Shown: positions 18,783 through 28,800, numbered from the stretch's first letter. The stretch: DNA of 64,000 bases from Blastopirellula marina (GCF_002967765.1 NZ_PUHY01000006.1:496001-560000), one strand, 5' to 3'. Made by a program: numbers and translations. Notes: generated from the sequence alone by a model not told the origin.

Positions 18783-19676
18783 CTAATTCACGAAGGCCTT
18801 GGGAACCAGATCCGTCAGCGTTTCTTGGATTTGCTCCCAGTGGATCGGCTTAGTAAAGAAAGCAGAGGCTCCCATGCTTCGCATTTGACGCTCGATGTAG
18901 CCTTCTTTTCTTCCGGTCAATACGACGACGGGAATATCGGCCGTGACCGGTGATTCTTTCAGCCGACGCATCACATAGGCTCCATCTCCGCCTGGCAATT
19001 CATAGTCGAGAATGATCGCGCTGGGTGCAGACATGAACGCGTATCGGTATCCATCTGCGCCCTCATTGGAATTGACGGCTGTAATTCCGATTCCCTGCAG
19101 ACGTCGACGAAGCGAAAACGCAACGTCCTCGTCATCTTCGATCGTGAGCACCCATGGACTTGAATCAACTTCCGTTGGGTCTGTTGTCGGTTTGGCTTCT
19201 CGCTGTTCCATTTCAACTCCCAGGATGTCAAATACACGGTCTAGAATCTCTACACAACTTGTCGAGGCGTCTTCTTCGAGAGCTTCGCTCATTTCGTTTT
19301 TCCTTGGAGGAATTTTAAGCAGATCACACAGCAGTGGCTCAATCTGACTCCAAATATCGGTCGTCTTGGGAATATAAAACGCGCACAATTGATGGCAACG
19401 TTTGACGACTTCCGAAGATGTATTGCCGGTCAACACAATCACAGGAATCGAGTTCAACTTTTCGTGATTAACCAGCATTTCACAAACGGAAAGGCCATTA
19501 CCATGTGGCATGTTTACATCCAGAACGATCGCCTCAGGATGAAATGCTTCCGCTTTGGCGAGGGCCTCCATCGCGTTGCTTGCTTCTAAGACATTCAGCC
19601 CAAGCTTCTCACAACGAAGCCTGAGCACATCGACGATATCGGTGTTGTCGTCCGCGATCAGGACAGTCTTCTTCAT
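18783..19676 (-). CDS. Tandem double receiver-domain protein
   Basis: 297 aa from the ATG at 19676 (GGAG seven bases upstream; the GTG at 19688 is less likely). Two phospho-receiver domains and nothing else: REC1 about 1-120 with acidic pair Asp9/Asp10 and acceptor Asp53 (VLDVNMP); a linker with acidic stretch; REC2 about 175-295 with IEDDED, acceptor in ILDYELPGGDG, and FFTKPI. No output domain, so it probably works as a phosphate sink or by protein contact. Its gene ends 34 bp from the convergent DUF1501 gene and lies downstream of another receiver and a kinase on the same strand. Confidence 0.9.
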   Translation of the reverse strand: MKKTVLIADDNTDIVDVLRLRCEKLGLNVLEASNAMEALAKAEAFHPEAIVLDVNMPHGNGLSVCEMLVNHEKLNSIPVIVLTGNTSSEVVKRCHQLCAFYIPKTTDIWSQIEPLLCDLLKIPPRKNEMSEALEEDASTSCVEILDRVFDILGVEMEQREAKPTTDPTEVDSSPWVLTIEDDEDVAFSLRRRLQGIGITAVNSNEGADGYRYAFMSAPSAIILDYELPGGDGAYVMRRLKESPVTADIPVVVLTGRKEGYIERQMRSMGASAFFTKPIHWEQIQETLTDLVPKAFVN

Positions 19677-19723
19677 CGAAGTCTCCACATGGTTCTGGGG
19701 GGTGAATCAGGGAAAACGTAGGT

Positions 19724-20101
19724 TTACGCCAAGACCGGCATCAGCACGGCATGAATGGCGGAAATGATTCGATAGCCTTCATATGGCTTCTGAACAAAGA
19801 ACCTGGCACCAGCGTCCAGTGCGCGGTACTCGTCCGACAAACTGGCGGAAAGCATAATGACCGGAATCTCCGAGGTAGCAGGATCCATCCGCAAATCATG
19901 CAACGTATCCAGACCATCCTTCTCCGGCATTTGCACATCCAACAGAATTACATCCGGATGACTCCTTTTGGCTGCCTCAATTCCGCTTGGTCCGTCCTTC
20001 GCGAACAATGGCGAAAAACCGGCGGCCCGTAACCAGTAGGATACGCCGTCACGTATATCGTGCTCGTCATCCACAATCAGAATTTGCTTTGAATCGTCCA
20101 T
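19724..20101 (-). CDS. Single-domain response regulator
   Basis: 125 aa from the ATG at 20101; a TTG at 20149 would add 16 residues that do not resemble a receiver. CheY-like fold: LIVDDEHD, acceptor Asp in VILLDVQMPEKDG, LSAS, VQKPYEG. No output domain. Lies between the receiver-kinase gene upstream and the double receiver gene downstream on the same strand, so the three probably form a phosphorelay operon. Confidence 0.9.
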   Translation of the reverse strand: MDDSKQILIVDDEHDIRDGVSYWLRAAGFSPLFAKDGPSGIEAAKRSHPDVILLDVQMPEKDGLDTLHDLRMDPATSEIPVIMLSASLSDEYRALDAGARFFVQKPYEGYRIISAIHAVLMPVLA

Positions 20102-20145
20102 TTTCGTCTTTGCCCCTATCGAAAAAGGAATGAGATGGTCTTGGC

Positions 20146-21750
20146 TCAATGTACTGCCAAGGACTCATCCGTATGAAGACTAAACTCTGTCTTCAGAATG
20201 CGATCAAATTCGCCAAGAATCCGACGTGCTGAGATCTGTGCTGGCCACTTTTGGATAATGCGTCGTGAGTAGCCGGGAAGTGGTCCTTGAGGCCGGTTTC
20301 GATTGAATCGACCGAAGTCACGATTGGCTCTTTCTTCCCACCGTGGCATCTCGTTTTCGGGAATCGAGAGAACGAGCAGCCACTCACGAGTCGATAATCG
20401 AAACAGGAGATCCTGCCTGCGTAGTAAACAGTTCATGAAACGATCGAAGTCATTTGCATCCTTTTCAGCAATCGTCTCCCCAAGCGAGATTTTGTTGACG
20501 AACAACGGAAAGGGAGAACCATTGCGAATTTCTAGCCAACGCCAAAAGACCTCGCTTGGTTCGGCGAGTGGTACAGTGAAAGCGAATGTGCTTCCTCGCC
20601 CAATCTCACTTTCGACGCTGAGTTTGCCAAGATTGACGCGAGTCAACCGCTGAGCAATGCTCAGCCCGAGACCAAAGCCCTTACCGCTGGTCGACTCACT
20701 GTTTTCAAGCTGCTCGAACCTTTGAAAGATTTGCTCTAAACATTCCGGTTCAATACCTGGGCCATGATCGGTCACGCCAATCATGATCTCAGCCTCGATC
20801 GGATGATATTTGGCCCACAAAACAATCTTCTGACCCGGTTCGGAGAACTTGATTGCATTGACCGCGAGATTGCTAATCACACGAACCGTTTTCTCACTAT
20901 CGCAATAAGCATCTGGCAAGTCTTTCGGGCAATCAATAACTAGTTCAATTCCCTTGATCGAAGCCCGTTCTCGCAGCAAACTGGCCGCATGAGCAACGAT
21001 CTGTGGAATACTGACCGGACGCCGCCAGGCATTGAGTAGCCCAGCCTCCAACTTGCTCGCGTCTAGGATGTCGTCCACCATGTTGTTAAGATCATCCGCC
21101 CGTACTGCTACCTTACCAAGCAGCTTTTTTTGCTCGGGGTTGATGTCGCCAGCCATCCCGTCGCGGACAATCGAAACATAGTCCTTGATCACGGTTAACG
21201 GCGTTCGAAGATCATGCGAAACGTTATCTACAAACTCTCTCGCAGTCCGATAGAGCTTGCGCAAATGTCGGTTCTTCTGCTTCAGTTGGGTCGCCTGATC
21301 ACGCAGTTGTCCCTGACTTCGCTTAAGGTGACGCACCAAGCGTTTTATGCGGTTCAAATTGCTTTGCCGCTCAATGGCATGAACAACCGCCCGAGCAAGG
21401 GCACTGCCGCAAAGTTCTTCCTTCAAACGAAAGTCTTGGGCTCCAGCTGCCAATATTTCGTCTTCAATTTCCGGTGTCGCCACCGATGTGATTGCTAAAA
21501 TGGCAGAGTTCTTGCTCAGTTCACGCAGCTTTGCAACGGTTGCGATCCCGTGGCAGTCAGGTACATGAACATCCGCAATGATGGCATCGACTGAACCGCG
21601 TTGCAGATAAGCCATTGCCGCCTCCATACATGGCGTGCATTTAATATGGAAGCCGTACCTCGATTGTTGAAGCTGACGCGTGATAATGCGCGCATCTGCG
21701 TCGTCATCCTCTAAGATCAACACCTTGATTGTTGCGTTCTCTGTTTTCAT
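20146..21750 (-). CDS. Receiver-histidine kinase hybrid
   Basis: 534 aa from the ATG at 21750 (AGGA just upstream). Order: receiver about 9-125 (LEDDDADA, acceptor Asp60 in IIADVHVPD), a coiled-coil linker (about 130-170), HisKA with H-box FVDNVSHDLRTPL (His179), HATPase with ISNLAVNAIKF, DHGPGI and GKGFGLGLSIAQRL, and about 120 further residues (from about 415) of no recognised family. No membrane segments or sensory domain, so it probably takes input through its receiver. First gene of a minus-strand kinase-receiver-double receiver unit. Confidence 0.92.
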   Translation of the reverse strand: MKTENATIKVLILEDDDADARIITRQLQQSRYGFHIKCTPCMEAAMAYLQRGSVDAIIADVHVPDCHGIATVAKLRELSKNSAILAITSVATPEIEDEILAAGAQDFRLKEELCGSALARAVVHAIERQSNLNRIKRLVRHLKRSQGQLRDQATQLKQKNRHLRKLYRTAREFVDNVSHDLRTPLTVIKDYVSIVRDGMAGDINPEQKKLLGKVAVRADDLNNMVDDILDASKLEAGLLNAWRRPVSIPQIVAHAASLLRERASIKGIELVIDCPKDLPDAYCDSEKTVRVISNLAVNAIKFSEPGQKIVLWAKYHPIEAEIMIGVTDHGPGIEPECLEQIFQRFEQLENSESTSGKGFGLGLSIAQRLTRVNLGKLSVESEIGRGSTFAFTVPLAEPSEVFWRWLEIRNGSPFPLFVNKISLGETIAEKDANDFDRFMNCLLRRQDLLFRLSTREWLLVLSIPENEMPRWEERANRDFGRFNRNRPQGPLPGYSRRIIQKWPAQISARRILGEFDRILKTEFSLHTDESLAVH

Positions 21751-22289
21751 TCGTCCTGCCCTTTTGCCTTTGGAACTCACGTGCAGGTCAATTCGAGACC
21801 AACCATGAAAAACGCAGATATTTCTGGACCGACAAGTAGCCGGATCGTTGCATGAATTTCGTCACTCACTTCACCATCGGAGGTATCTACCCCCTCCATC
21901 AACAACCTACCCTGCGATATCTTTCTCGCATCTTGCCGAAGCTAGTTTGCGGATTTGCGCACTAGCTTGAAAAGCCAGTTACGGGATGGCATGCAGAATA
22001 TCACTTCAATGTGTGCTGATGCATATAGAAACTGATAGACCCGTTACAAGCCGTTCAAACTGGCCTCGGGATTGGTCGCTAGGCAACCATTCCAAATCTC
22101 ATGTCTAAATGGGTATATCCGATCTGAATCCGGAATACCGGACGTCGCCTTGCTTAATCATCAGATCTCGTTGCAAATGGTCGAAAACATGGAATGATGA
22201 GTTAGACGAGCACTTACTCGCCAAAACGTTTCGCTATGTACGTGCCCCATCGCAATCCTCGTGTTTCCTAAATAGCCAGCATATTCCCC
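21751..22289. other. Divergent intergenic region of the signalling island with a hairpin
   Basis: About 540 bp between divergent kinase genes and presumably holding both promoters. It contains an inverted repeat AAGCTAGT-TT-GCG (21939-21951) / CGC-ACTAGCTT (21958-21968): an 11-bp stem with a two-base bulge and a six-base loop. No gene recognised; short frames lack family signals. Confidence 0.4.
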
Positions 22290-23360
22290 ATGCGTTTCCT
22301 TACGATTGATGACAGCATTGCCGACGCCCGTGTCCTTCAGGCCATGCTTATCCAGGCATGCCCCGCAGGATTCGAATCGGTACACGTACTAAGCGGAGAG
22401 GAAGGATTCGAGCAGATCCAGGAAAACAACTTCGACTGCGTCTTCTTGGACTATCGCCTCGAGGATTCCGACCACTGGGAATTTCTTCAGAAGATTCGTG
22501 AAGCCGGAAATGATGTGCCAATCATCGCCATCTCAGGCGCGGGTAACGAACAGATTGCCGTCGAGGGCTTAAAACTGGGTGCTCAAGATTATCTGGTCAA
22601 GGACTCCGTTACTGCGGAGACCGTACACCGCGCACTGACTAATGCGATTGAAAAGGTAAGACTCTCTCGGGAACTTGCTAAGCGGCAGAAAGAGCTCCGA
22701 GATTTCGCTCACATGGCAGCGCACGATCTTCAGGCCCCACTTCGCCGCATCACCCAGCTTTCTGAGTTTCTCAAGGAAGATCTGGAAGGGAAGCTCGACG
22801 AAACTTGTGCAACCAATGTCGACCTCATTGGCACCAATGCACGGCGGCTTCAAGCGTTGGTGCAAAGCTTGATCGAGTTTGCCCGTAACGGCTCGCTCGA
22901 AAGCCGAAGGCAAGAGGTTTCATTAGACCAAGTACGTGATGCCGCCCTATTCAACCTCGATCTTCAGATTCGAGAATCGGGAGCGACGATTCAATCGGAA
23001 CCGTTGCCGAATGTCACCGGAGACGACGCAACACTCACACTTCTCTTCCAAAATCTCATCTCAAATGCGATCAAATTTCGAGGAGTAGAGGCCCCACGCA
23101 TCCGAATTTCCGCTCAGCGGGAAGAGCGTCAGTGGAAGATTTCGATCTCCGACAATGGAATTGGGATCAGCAAGGAATACCTGGAAGGTGTCTTTGCCCC
23201 TTTTCGACGCTTACATGCCCAGCGAGAATACGAAGGCTCTGGTATCGGCTTGGCAACATGCCAGAAGATCGTCGAACAACATGATGGCCAAATTTGGGTT
23301 GAATCAGAGCCTGACCAGGGCTCTACTTTTTACTTCACGATTCCCGATCCATCGACCTAG
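22290..23360 (+). CDS. Receiver-histidine kinase, phytochrome-type H-box
   Basis: 356 aa. Receiver about 1-120 (IDDSIAD, acceptor Asp54 in FLDYRLEDSDHWE, Lys104), then HisKA with [14 protein letters not shown] (His145), of the type common in phytochrome-like kinases, then HATPase with FQNLISNAIKF, SDNGIGI and GSGIGLATCQKIVE. No transmembrane segment. Transcribed away from the minus-strand kinase and 32 bp before the next hybrid kinase, so probably co-transcribed with it. Confidence 0.92.
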   Translation: MRFLTIDDSIADARVLQAMLIQACPAGFESVHVLSGEEGFEQIQENNFDCVFLDYRLEDSDHWEFLQKIREAGNDVPIIAISGAGNEQIAVEGLKLGAQDYLVKDSVTAETVHRALTNAIEKVRLSRELAKRQKELRDFAHMAAHDLQAPLRRITQLSEFLKEDLEGKLDETCATNVDLIGTNARRLQALVQSLIEFARNGSLESRRQEVSLDQVRDAALFNLDLQIRESGATIQSEPLPNVTGDDATLTLLFQNLISNAIKFRGVEAPRIRISAQREERQWKISISDNGIGISKEYLEGVFAPFRRLHAQREYEGSGIGLATCQKIVEQHDGQIWVESEPDQGSTFYFTIPDPST

Positions 23361-23392
23361 GATTGATTCGTCGTCCTTGCCAGATAGACATC

Positions 23393-26300
23393 ATGATCAG
23401 CAACGCCACCTCCGCCCCCTCTTCTAAGTCGAGACTGATCGCTGCGGCATGGTTATTGATCGCCGGAAGAATCTTTCTATGTCTGGCTCTCGTCACCGCA
23501 TGCATTGTCATGTTGGCTTGGCCCGCCGGTTGGATTAGCCTTCGATCACTAGTCGACGGCCTTCCTACCATGAAGTTCAACACGGCACTTGGTCTAGCCG
23601 CACTGGCCGCAACAGGACTGCTCCGATCTCGTGTGCACTTCGTGGTCAACCGTATCGACTGGGCGGCGATTGGATTGGCGGCCTTTGTATTCGCGCTAGC
23701 AACAATAAGTCTGCTAGAAGTCGCGTTCTCCTGGGATTTCGGCATCGATACGCTTCTCAGTGACGATCCTCGATCAATCCGTATCGGCAGAACTCCGGGG
23801 CTGATGTCTACCGGAACGGCAATCGGACTTTGGCTACTCGCCGTCAGTCAAATCATTTCCAACTTCGTGCCCACTTGGGTCCGAAAGTCGATCGCCTCCT
23901 TAGCTGGCATCTTGGGGCTCATTAGCATTTTCCTCTTCCTCTTTCGCAACAATGTTCGCGGAACGAGTATCTTTTCGACGACCGCGATTCACACGGCAAC
24001 GTTACTCGTCTTTGTAGCAGCTGGCTTCTTTCTAGTCTGGCGTGGATCCCGATTTATTCATACTGAGAGCGATCAAGATATTGTCCTCGCAGAACTTCGA
24101 CGGGCACGCCCTATCAGTGGAGTCGTTGTCGGAATGCTGGCCGTCGCCTTGCTCGTCACAGGAAGCTTGGTCTGGGATGCCCAGCGAACCATTCGAGAAG
24201 CAAACAACGCCAGATTCGCTTATTACACCAACTTGGCGGTCGAAGACATCGATCGCAGCATCAACCGTGTCGTCTACGGACTGCGTGGACTTCGTGGTCT
24301 CTATATCGGCAGCCAACACGTCTCGCGCGATGAGTTTGCAAAGTTCGTTTTATCGCGAAATCTAGCAGTTGAGTTTCCTGGCGCAATCGGGTTTGGTTTG
24401 ATTCAACGAGTCGAGCGTTCCAATTTGAAAAACTATATCGCGGAGGTTCGCGCGGACAATACTCCAGAATTTCAAGTCTTAACGACCGGAAACGCTCCCG
24501 ATCTCTTCATCATTCGCTACATCTATCCTTTAGAGCAAAACCAAACTGCCTGGGGCTATGATATCGGTTCGGAGACTACCAGACGCGCAGCCGTAGAGAA
24601 GGCAACCAGAACCGGGAAACCGACAATCTCGGGCCGGATCGAACTTCTGCAAGACAAACAGAAGACCAGTGGTTTCCTTTACTTCTTACCAATCTACCAA
24701 TCCGCGGAAACGCCGCTTTCGCCCGAAGAACGCGTCAAACAACTTCGAGGACTGATCTATGCACCAATCATCCTTGAACAAACATTAACCGGCATCGAAA
24801 GTCTCACGCTTGGGAACGTTGAGGTCGTCATTCAAGATGTCGAAGATCCTGATTCACCGACCCTCCTTTATGGAGATGACACACTTCTCAACTCCAGGGA
24901 TTCGAAGTTCGCCCCTAATACTCGCCAGTTCTCGCTTACACGAGAAATTATCGCCGGAGGCCGCAAATGGCGGATCAGTGTGTTTAGCACCCGTGGATTT
25001 GAAAATCGAATCGATCGAGTCACACCGGCAATGATTGGTGTGGGGGGAATTACGTTGAGCATGCTTCTGGTCGGCGTCATTTGGCTGATGGGTCGCAACA
25101 TGGCGCTCGCGCACAACTTGACGGTCGAACTACAAACAAGCGAAGAAGTCGCCAAAGAAGCACGACTTGCAGCTGAAAAAGCCAATTTGGCCAAGAGCGA
25201 ATTCCTCGCGAATATGAGCCATGAAATCCGTACGCCCATGAACGCGATCATTGGCCTTACCGACTCGGTACTGCGAACCGAACTAACCAACGATCAGCGA
25301 GATTATTTGCGTACGGTTGCCGAGTCCTCCAATACCCTGTTGCAAATCATCAACGACATTCTCGACTTCTCAAAGATTGAAGCAGGCAAACTCGAACTCG
25401 ACGAGGAAGAATTCCAACCACGAGACTTGATCGCAAAATTACTTAAGTCGCTTTCTCCGAAACTCCACAATCGAAATGTCGAAATCGTCTATCACGTAGA
25501 ACGATCGGTCCCGACACTTCTCAAGGGAGATGCTCGACGACTCGGACAGATCCTGCTGAACCTGGTCGGCAATGCGATCAAGTTTACTCACCAAGGCATG
25601 ATTGAAGTCAAAGTGGTGAACGTCCCTACTGAGAGCGCAAGTGTCGATGAAATCCAATTGAAGTTCTCGGTCCGTGATACGGGCATTGGCATTCCACCAG
25701 ACAAGCTGGATTCGATATTCAATGTCTTCGAGCAAGCCGATACTTCGGTTACGCGTCGTTATGGCGGCACAGGCCTGGGTCTGACGATTTCTTCGCTTCT
25801 AGTACGAAAGCTGGGTGGCGAGATCTGGCTTGAAAGCGAAGAGGGAGTGGGAAGTACGTTTTACTTCACGGTCAAACTTCGCAAGGCTCAATTTCAAACG
25901 CCTCAGCCATGGCAAGACGCTGCTCACATTCTGGCTGGCAAACGAGCACTCGTCGTGGACGATAATGAAATCGACCAACTGATGCTGAAGGAAGTTGCCG
26001 AATCGTACAATATCCAAGCTCAAGTCGCCGATTCTGGTGCAAAGGCGCTCGAACGCTTGCGAGCCGCGGCAACAGACGAATATCCATTTGACGTAGTGAT
26101 TGCCGACGTCAGGATGCCGGAAATGGATGGCTATGAGATGATTCAAAAGCTGCAAGCGGCACCCGAAACCTACGGGCAGCCAGTCGTCATCTTGGTTTCT
26201 TCGGGTGGCATCAACAGTCACGATCGAGACACGACGCTCCAGATTGCCTCCCGGATTCGCAAACCGATTAAACCGTCGGAATTGCTCGAGGCGATCATCG

Positions 26301-27160
26301 ATGGCTTCGGAATTGGCACTACGGAAGAAGTCATCTCGACCTCCGACGAATTGGAAACGGTCGAATCGAGTATTCCCAAGCTTCGTGTATTGGTGGCCGA
26401 GGATAGCCTACCGAATCAGAAAGTTGCGATGGCTATTCTCAAACGACGTAACCATGACGTTACCATTGTGCAAAATGGCCTGGAAGCATTAGAGACTGTT
26501 CAGCACAACCAGTTTGATGTTGTCCTGATGGACGTGCAGATGCCAGAGATGGATGGTCTGACGGCTGCTTTTCAAATCCGTGAGCATGAACAAAAGCACG
26601 GCGGGCATGTTCCGATTGTTGCCACTACGGCTCATGCATTGAAAAAGGATCGGGAACGTTGCCTGTCCGCCGGTATGGACGAGTATGTCTCAAAACCACT
26701 TTCTGCCGACGAGTTATTCGCAGCGATTGAGAATGCGATTCACCGCAGCAACGGTAACGCAGCGGCCCCGTTGACTCTATCTCTTGGCGCGTCCACCGAA
26801 CAACCAAAATCAGAATCGGCACATACGCAAATCCCTTGGGAGAAACTTCTTGAGCGACTTGGCAATGACCACAAAACGCTAATTGATATCGTAGAAGCTT
26901 ATGCCCCTGAGATGGAAAAGAGCATGGAGAACATTCGCACGGCTTTAGGAAAGTCCGATGGCCATTTGCTGACGATTTCTGCGCATAAACTCAAAAGTGC
27001 ACTCCGTTTTTTCCATCAAATCGAGACCTCGAAAATCGCGGAAACTCTTGAAAAGCGGGGACTTAACAACGAATTCGAAGCCGCTCACCCTGAGGCGGAT
27101 GAGCTTGAACGTAGGCTGTCGCAGCTTATGCCTTGCCTGATAGACTTTATTCCAGCTTGA
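23393..27160 (+). CDS. Membrane CHASE-domain hybrid histidine kinase with two receivers and HPt
   Basis: 1255 aa from the ATG at 23393; a TTG at 23363 is possible. Several N-terminal membrane helices (about 20-210), a helix near 245-265, an extracytoplasmic CHASE domain (about 270-530; GLRGLRGLY, GFGLIQRV, GYDIGSE), a membrane helix near 560, then HisKA (His610 in NMSHEIRTPM), HATPase (LLNLVGNAIKF, DTGIGIP, GGTGLGLTIS), REC1 (Asp905), REC2 (Asp1047) and a C-terminal HPt (His1198 in SAHKLKSALRFF). The HPt lacks the usual Gly after LK. A complete His-Asp-His relay in one chain; CHASE ligands are small molecules, identity unknown. Confidence 0.93.
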   Translation: MISNATSAPSSKSRLIAAAWLLIAGRIFLCLALVTACIVMLAWPAGWISLRSLVDGLPTMKFNTALGLAALAATGLLRSRVHFVVNRIDWAAIGLAAFVFALATISLLEVAFSWDFGIDTLLSDDPRSIRIGRTPGLMSTGTAIGLWLLAVSQIISNFVPTWVRKSIASLAGILGLISIFLFLFRNNVRGTSIFSTTAIHTATLLVFVAAGFFLVWRGSRFIHTESDQDIVLAELRRARPISGVVVGMLAVALLVTGSLVWDAQRTIREANNARFAYYTNLAVEDIDRSINRVVYGLRGLRGLYIGSQHVSRDEFAKFVLSRNLAVEFPGAIGFGLIQRVERSNLKNYIAEVRADNTPEFQVLTTGNAPDLFIIRYIYPLEQNQTAWGYDIGSETTRRAAVEKATRTGKPTISGRIELLQDKQKTSGFLYFLPIYQSAETPLSPEERVKQLRGLIYAPIILEQTLTGIESLTLGNVEVVIQDVEDPDSPTLLYGDDTLLNSRDSKFAPNTRQFSLTREIIAGGRKWRISVFSTRGFENRIDRVTPAMIGVGGITLSMLLVGVIWLMGRNMALAHNLTVELQTSEEVAKEARLAAEKANLAKSEFLANMSHEIRTPMNAIIGLTDSVLRTELTNDQRDYLRTVAESSNTLLQIINDILDFSKIEAGKLELDEEEFQPRDLIAKLLKSLSPKLHNRNVEIVYHVERSVPTLLKGDARRLGQILLNLVGNAIKFTHQGMIEVKVVNVPTESASVDEIQLKFSVRDTGIGIPPDKLDSIFNVFEQADTSVTRRYGGTGLGLTISSLLVRKLGGEIWLESEEGVGSTFYFTVKLRKAQFQTPQPWQDAAHILAGKRALVVDDNEIDQLMLKEVAESYNIQAQVADSGAKALERLRAAATDEYPFDVVIADVRMPEMDGYEMIQKLQAAPETYGQPVVILVSSGGINSHDRDTTLQIASRIRKPIKPSELLEAIIDGFGIGTTEEVISTSDELETVESSIPKLRVLVAEDSLPNQKVAMAILKRRNHDVTIVQNGLEALETVQHNQFDVVLMDVQMPEMDGLTAAFQIREHEQKHGGHVPIVATTAHALKKDRERCLSAGMDEYVSKPLSADELFAAIENAIHRSNGNAAAPLTLSLGASTEQPKSESAHTQIPWEKLLERLGNDHKTLIDIVEAYAPEMEKSMENIRTALGKSDGHLLTISAHKLKSALRFFHQIETSKIAETLEKRGLNNEFEAAHPEADELERRLSQLMPCLIDFIPA

Positions 27161-27192
27161 CCTTTCCTGTCTTCCTGGAAATTCCTGCCCAT

Positions 27193-27627
27193 ATGGTCGC
27201 CAACCAAATTACCATTTTGCTTGTAGACGATGACGATGTGGATGCCGATATCATCCGTCGAGCGATCACGAAGCAACGTATTGCGAACCCGATCGTACGT
27301 GCTCGCGATGGCTTAGAAGCATTAACGGTCCTTCGCGGTAACGAATCAGAAGCCGCTCTGAATCGTCCCTATTTAATTCTGCTCGACCTGAACATGCCCC
27401 GCATGTCCGGCATCGAATTTCTGCAGGAACTCCGGGACGACAAAAACCTTCACGACAGTATCGTGTTTGTCCTCTCGAGTTCGCTCGACGATCGTGACAT
27501 TCTTAAATCCTATGAGAAGCATGTCGCAGGCTATCTCCCCAAAGGCAAGTTTGGTGACCCGTTTGTCGATCAGCTTAACTCGCTACAACTGTACTGGCGT
27601 TATATCGAGTTCCCACCGGAACATTGA
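27193..27627 (+). CDS. Rcp1-like single-domain response regulator
   Basis: 144 aa from the ATG at 27193; an upstream TTG (27133) lies within the kinase gene. VDDDDVDADIIRRA with acceptor Asp65 in LILLDLNMPRMSGIEFL, LSSS and a C-terminal extension ending in YWRYIEFPPEH, typical of the Rcp1/phytochrome-partner receiver class. It follows the CHASE hybrid kinase by 32 bp and could receive phosphate from its HPt domain. Confidence 0.9.
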   Translation: MVANQITILLVDDDDVDADIIRRAITKQRIANPIVRARDGLEALTVLRGNESEAALNRPYLILLDLNMPRMSGIEFLQELRDDKNLHDSIVFVLSSSLDDRDILKSYEKHVAGYLPKGKFGDPFVDQLNSLQLYWRYIEFPPEH

Positions 27628-27634
27628 ATTCTCG

Positions 27635-27666
27635 CTAGCAGCTTTGAGCTAGTATTTTAGTCTTTT
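27635..27666 (+). terminator. Probable intrinsic terminator after the Rcp1-like gene
   Basis: CTAGC-AGCTTTGA-GCTAG stem-loop (27635-27652) starting eight bases after the stop codon and followed by TATTTTAGTCTTTT. The stem is only five pairs plus a G-U, so efficiency may be moderate. Confidence 0.5.
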
Positions 27667-27744
27667 CCGCAAATAACATTCCTGTTTGATGTTGTCGAAC
27701 TCGCTTTTGACATGTAGAACATTTACTACGTATTAAAGACGAGA

Positions 27745-27766
27745 TGCGGGGAAGTGATTCCCGGCA
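27745..27766 (+). other. GNRA-tetraloop hairpin upstream of csrA-rec 1
   Basis: TGC-G-GGGAA / TTCCC-G-GCA closing a GTGA tetraloop: five pairs, a G-G mismatch, three more pairs. It lies about 115-200 bp before the candidate starts of the first CsrA-receiver gene. Possibly a leader element. Confidence 0.4.
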
Positions 27767-27880
27767 GGTTTCTTCACCGGTTCGACTGGACGTCACGCTC
27801 TTGTCATGCGAGCAGTCCGCCTTCTTGAGGGCGTGATTTGTGGAATGTATTCCAAACTGCTTACGTGACGTCAATTATCG

Positions 27881-28708
27881 GTGCCTCTGTACATTCAGGT
27901 AGGACGATACCTGAACGAATCCGACGGGAAAGGAAACCAAGCTATTCTCGTGCTCTCTCGAAGTGCCCAGGAGTCGATTGAATTTCCTAATTTGGGAATC
28001 TCCATCAAGGTACTACAAATTTCGCGTTCCCGAGTTCGACTCGGAATCGACGCCCCGCGAGATGTTCAAGTAAGACGCCAGGAACTGCCACCTGACGACT
28101 TCAGTGGCCTACCTAAGAATCACGAGCAGATCACGGAATCTCCTATTACAGAGCACCTTCGCACCGCGGTTGATTCTTTGCGGAAGGTGCAAATTGCCGC
28201 TGAGATCACCGAGTCAGATCACGTACTCGCGCTTTTGACGCGTTTTATTCGCGATTTGGAAGTACTCGATCGCCAAGTCCAAATGTGGTCGCCATCCCCC
28301 ACGACACCACGCGGCGAAGAACATCGCCGAGCCTTGGTCGTCGACGATAACGAGAACGAAGCCAAGCTGCTGGCAAGCTTTCTCCGCCTCAAACAGTTTC
28401 AGGTCGATTCGGTCTACAATGGCGCCGATGCATTGTCGTATCTGGCCAATAACGAAACGCCCGATGTCATCTTGCTCGACATGAACATGCCTCAATACAA
28501 CGGTGGCTGGACCGTTCGTGAGATCCGTCGAGATACGAAGTTCGAACATCTCAAGGTTTTCGCCGTCAGCGGAGCTCATCCGACAGAATACGGCGTTGAA
28601 GTTGGTCCAGGCGGATGCGATCGCTGGTTCCAAAAGCCGATCAATCCCAGCACGCTCGTGGACGAAATCATTCACGGTGCCAACACACGAGAGAGTGTTC
28701 TGAACTGA
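27881..28708 (+). CDS. CsrA-receiver fusion protein 1
   Basis: A CsrA RNA-binding domain joined to a response-regulator receiver. The CsrA part starts ILVLSRSAQESIEF and runs through VRLGIDAPRDVQVRRQEL; residues matching CsrA Leu4, Arg6, the GIxAP turn and the RNA-contacting Arg44 are present. A helical linker of about 75 residues leads to a receiver (VDDNENEA, acceptor in VILLDMNMPQYNGG, FQKPINP). The conventional start is GTG at 27881 without a Shine-Dalgarno; an ATT at 27944, with AAAGGA nine bases upstream, would give exactly the canonical CsrA N-terminus MLVLSR. CsrA binds GGA motifs in mRNA leaders; the receiver presumably gates dimerisation or RNA binding by phosphorylation (inference). 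Confidence 0.88.
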   Translation: MPLYIQVGRYLNESDGKGNQAILVLSRSAQESIEFPNLGISIKVLQISRSRVRLGIDAPRDVQVRRQELPPDDFSGLPKNHEQITESPITEHLRTAVDSLRKVQIAAEITESDHVLALLTRFIRDLEVLDRQVQMWSPSPTTPRGEEHRRALVVDDNENEAKLLASFLRLKQFQVDSVYNGADALSYLANNETPDVILLDMNMPQYNGGWTVREIRRDTKFEHLKVFAVSGAHPTEYGVEVGPGGCDRWFQKPINPSTLVDEIIHGANTRESVLN

Positions 28709-28800
28709 TCAGCGTAGCCAGTTTTCAGTCGGGCAAATTTCCTGATCCATCAAGTCCAGCACTTATCATCTAGCATCGATCGAAACGGTTGAGAACCGAA

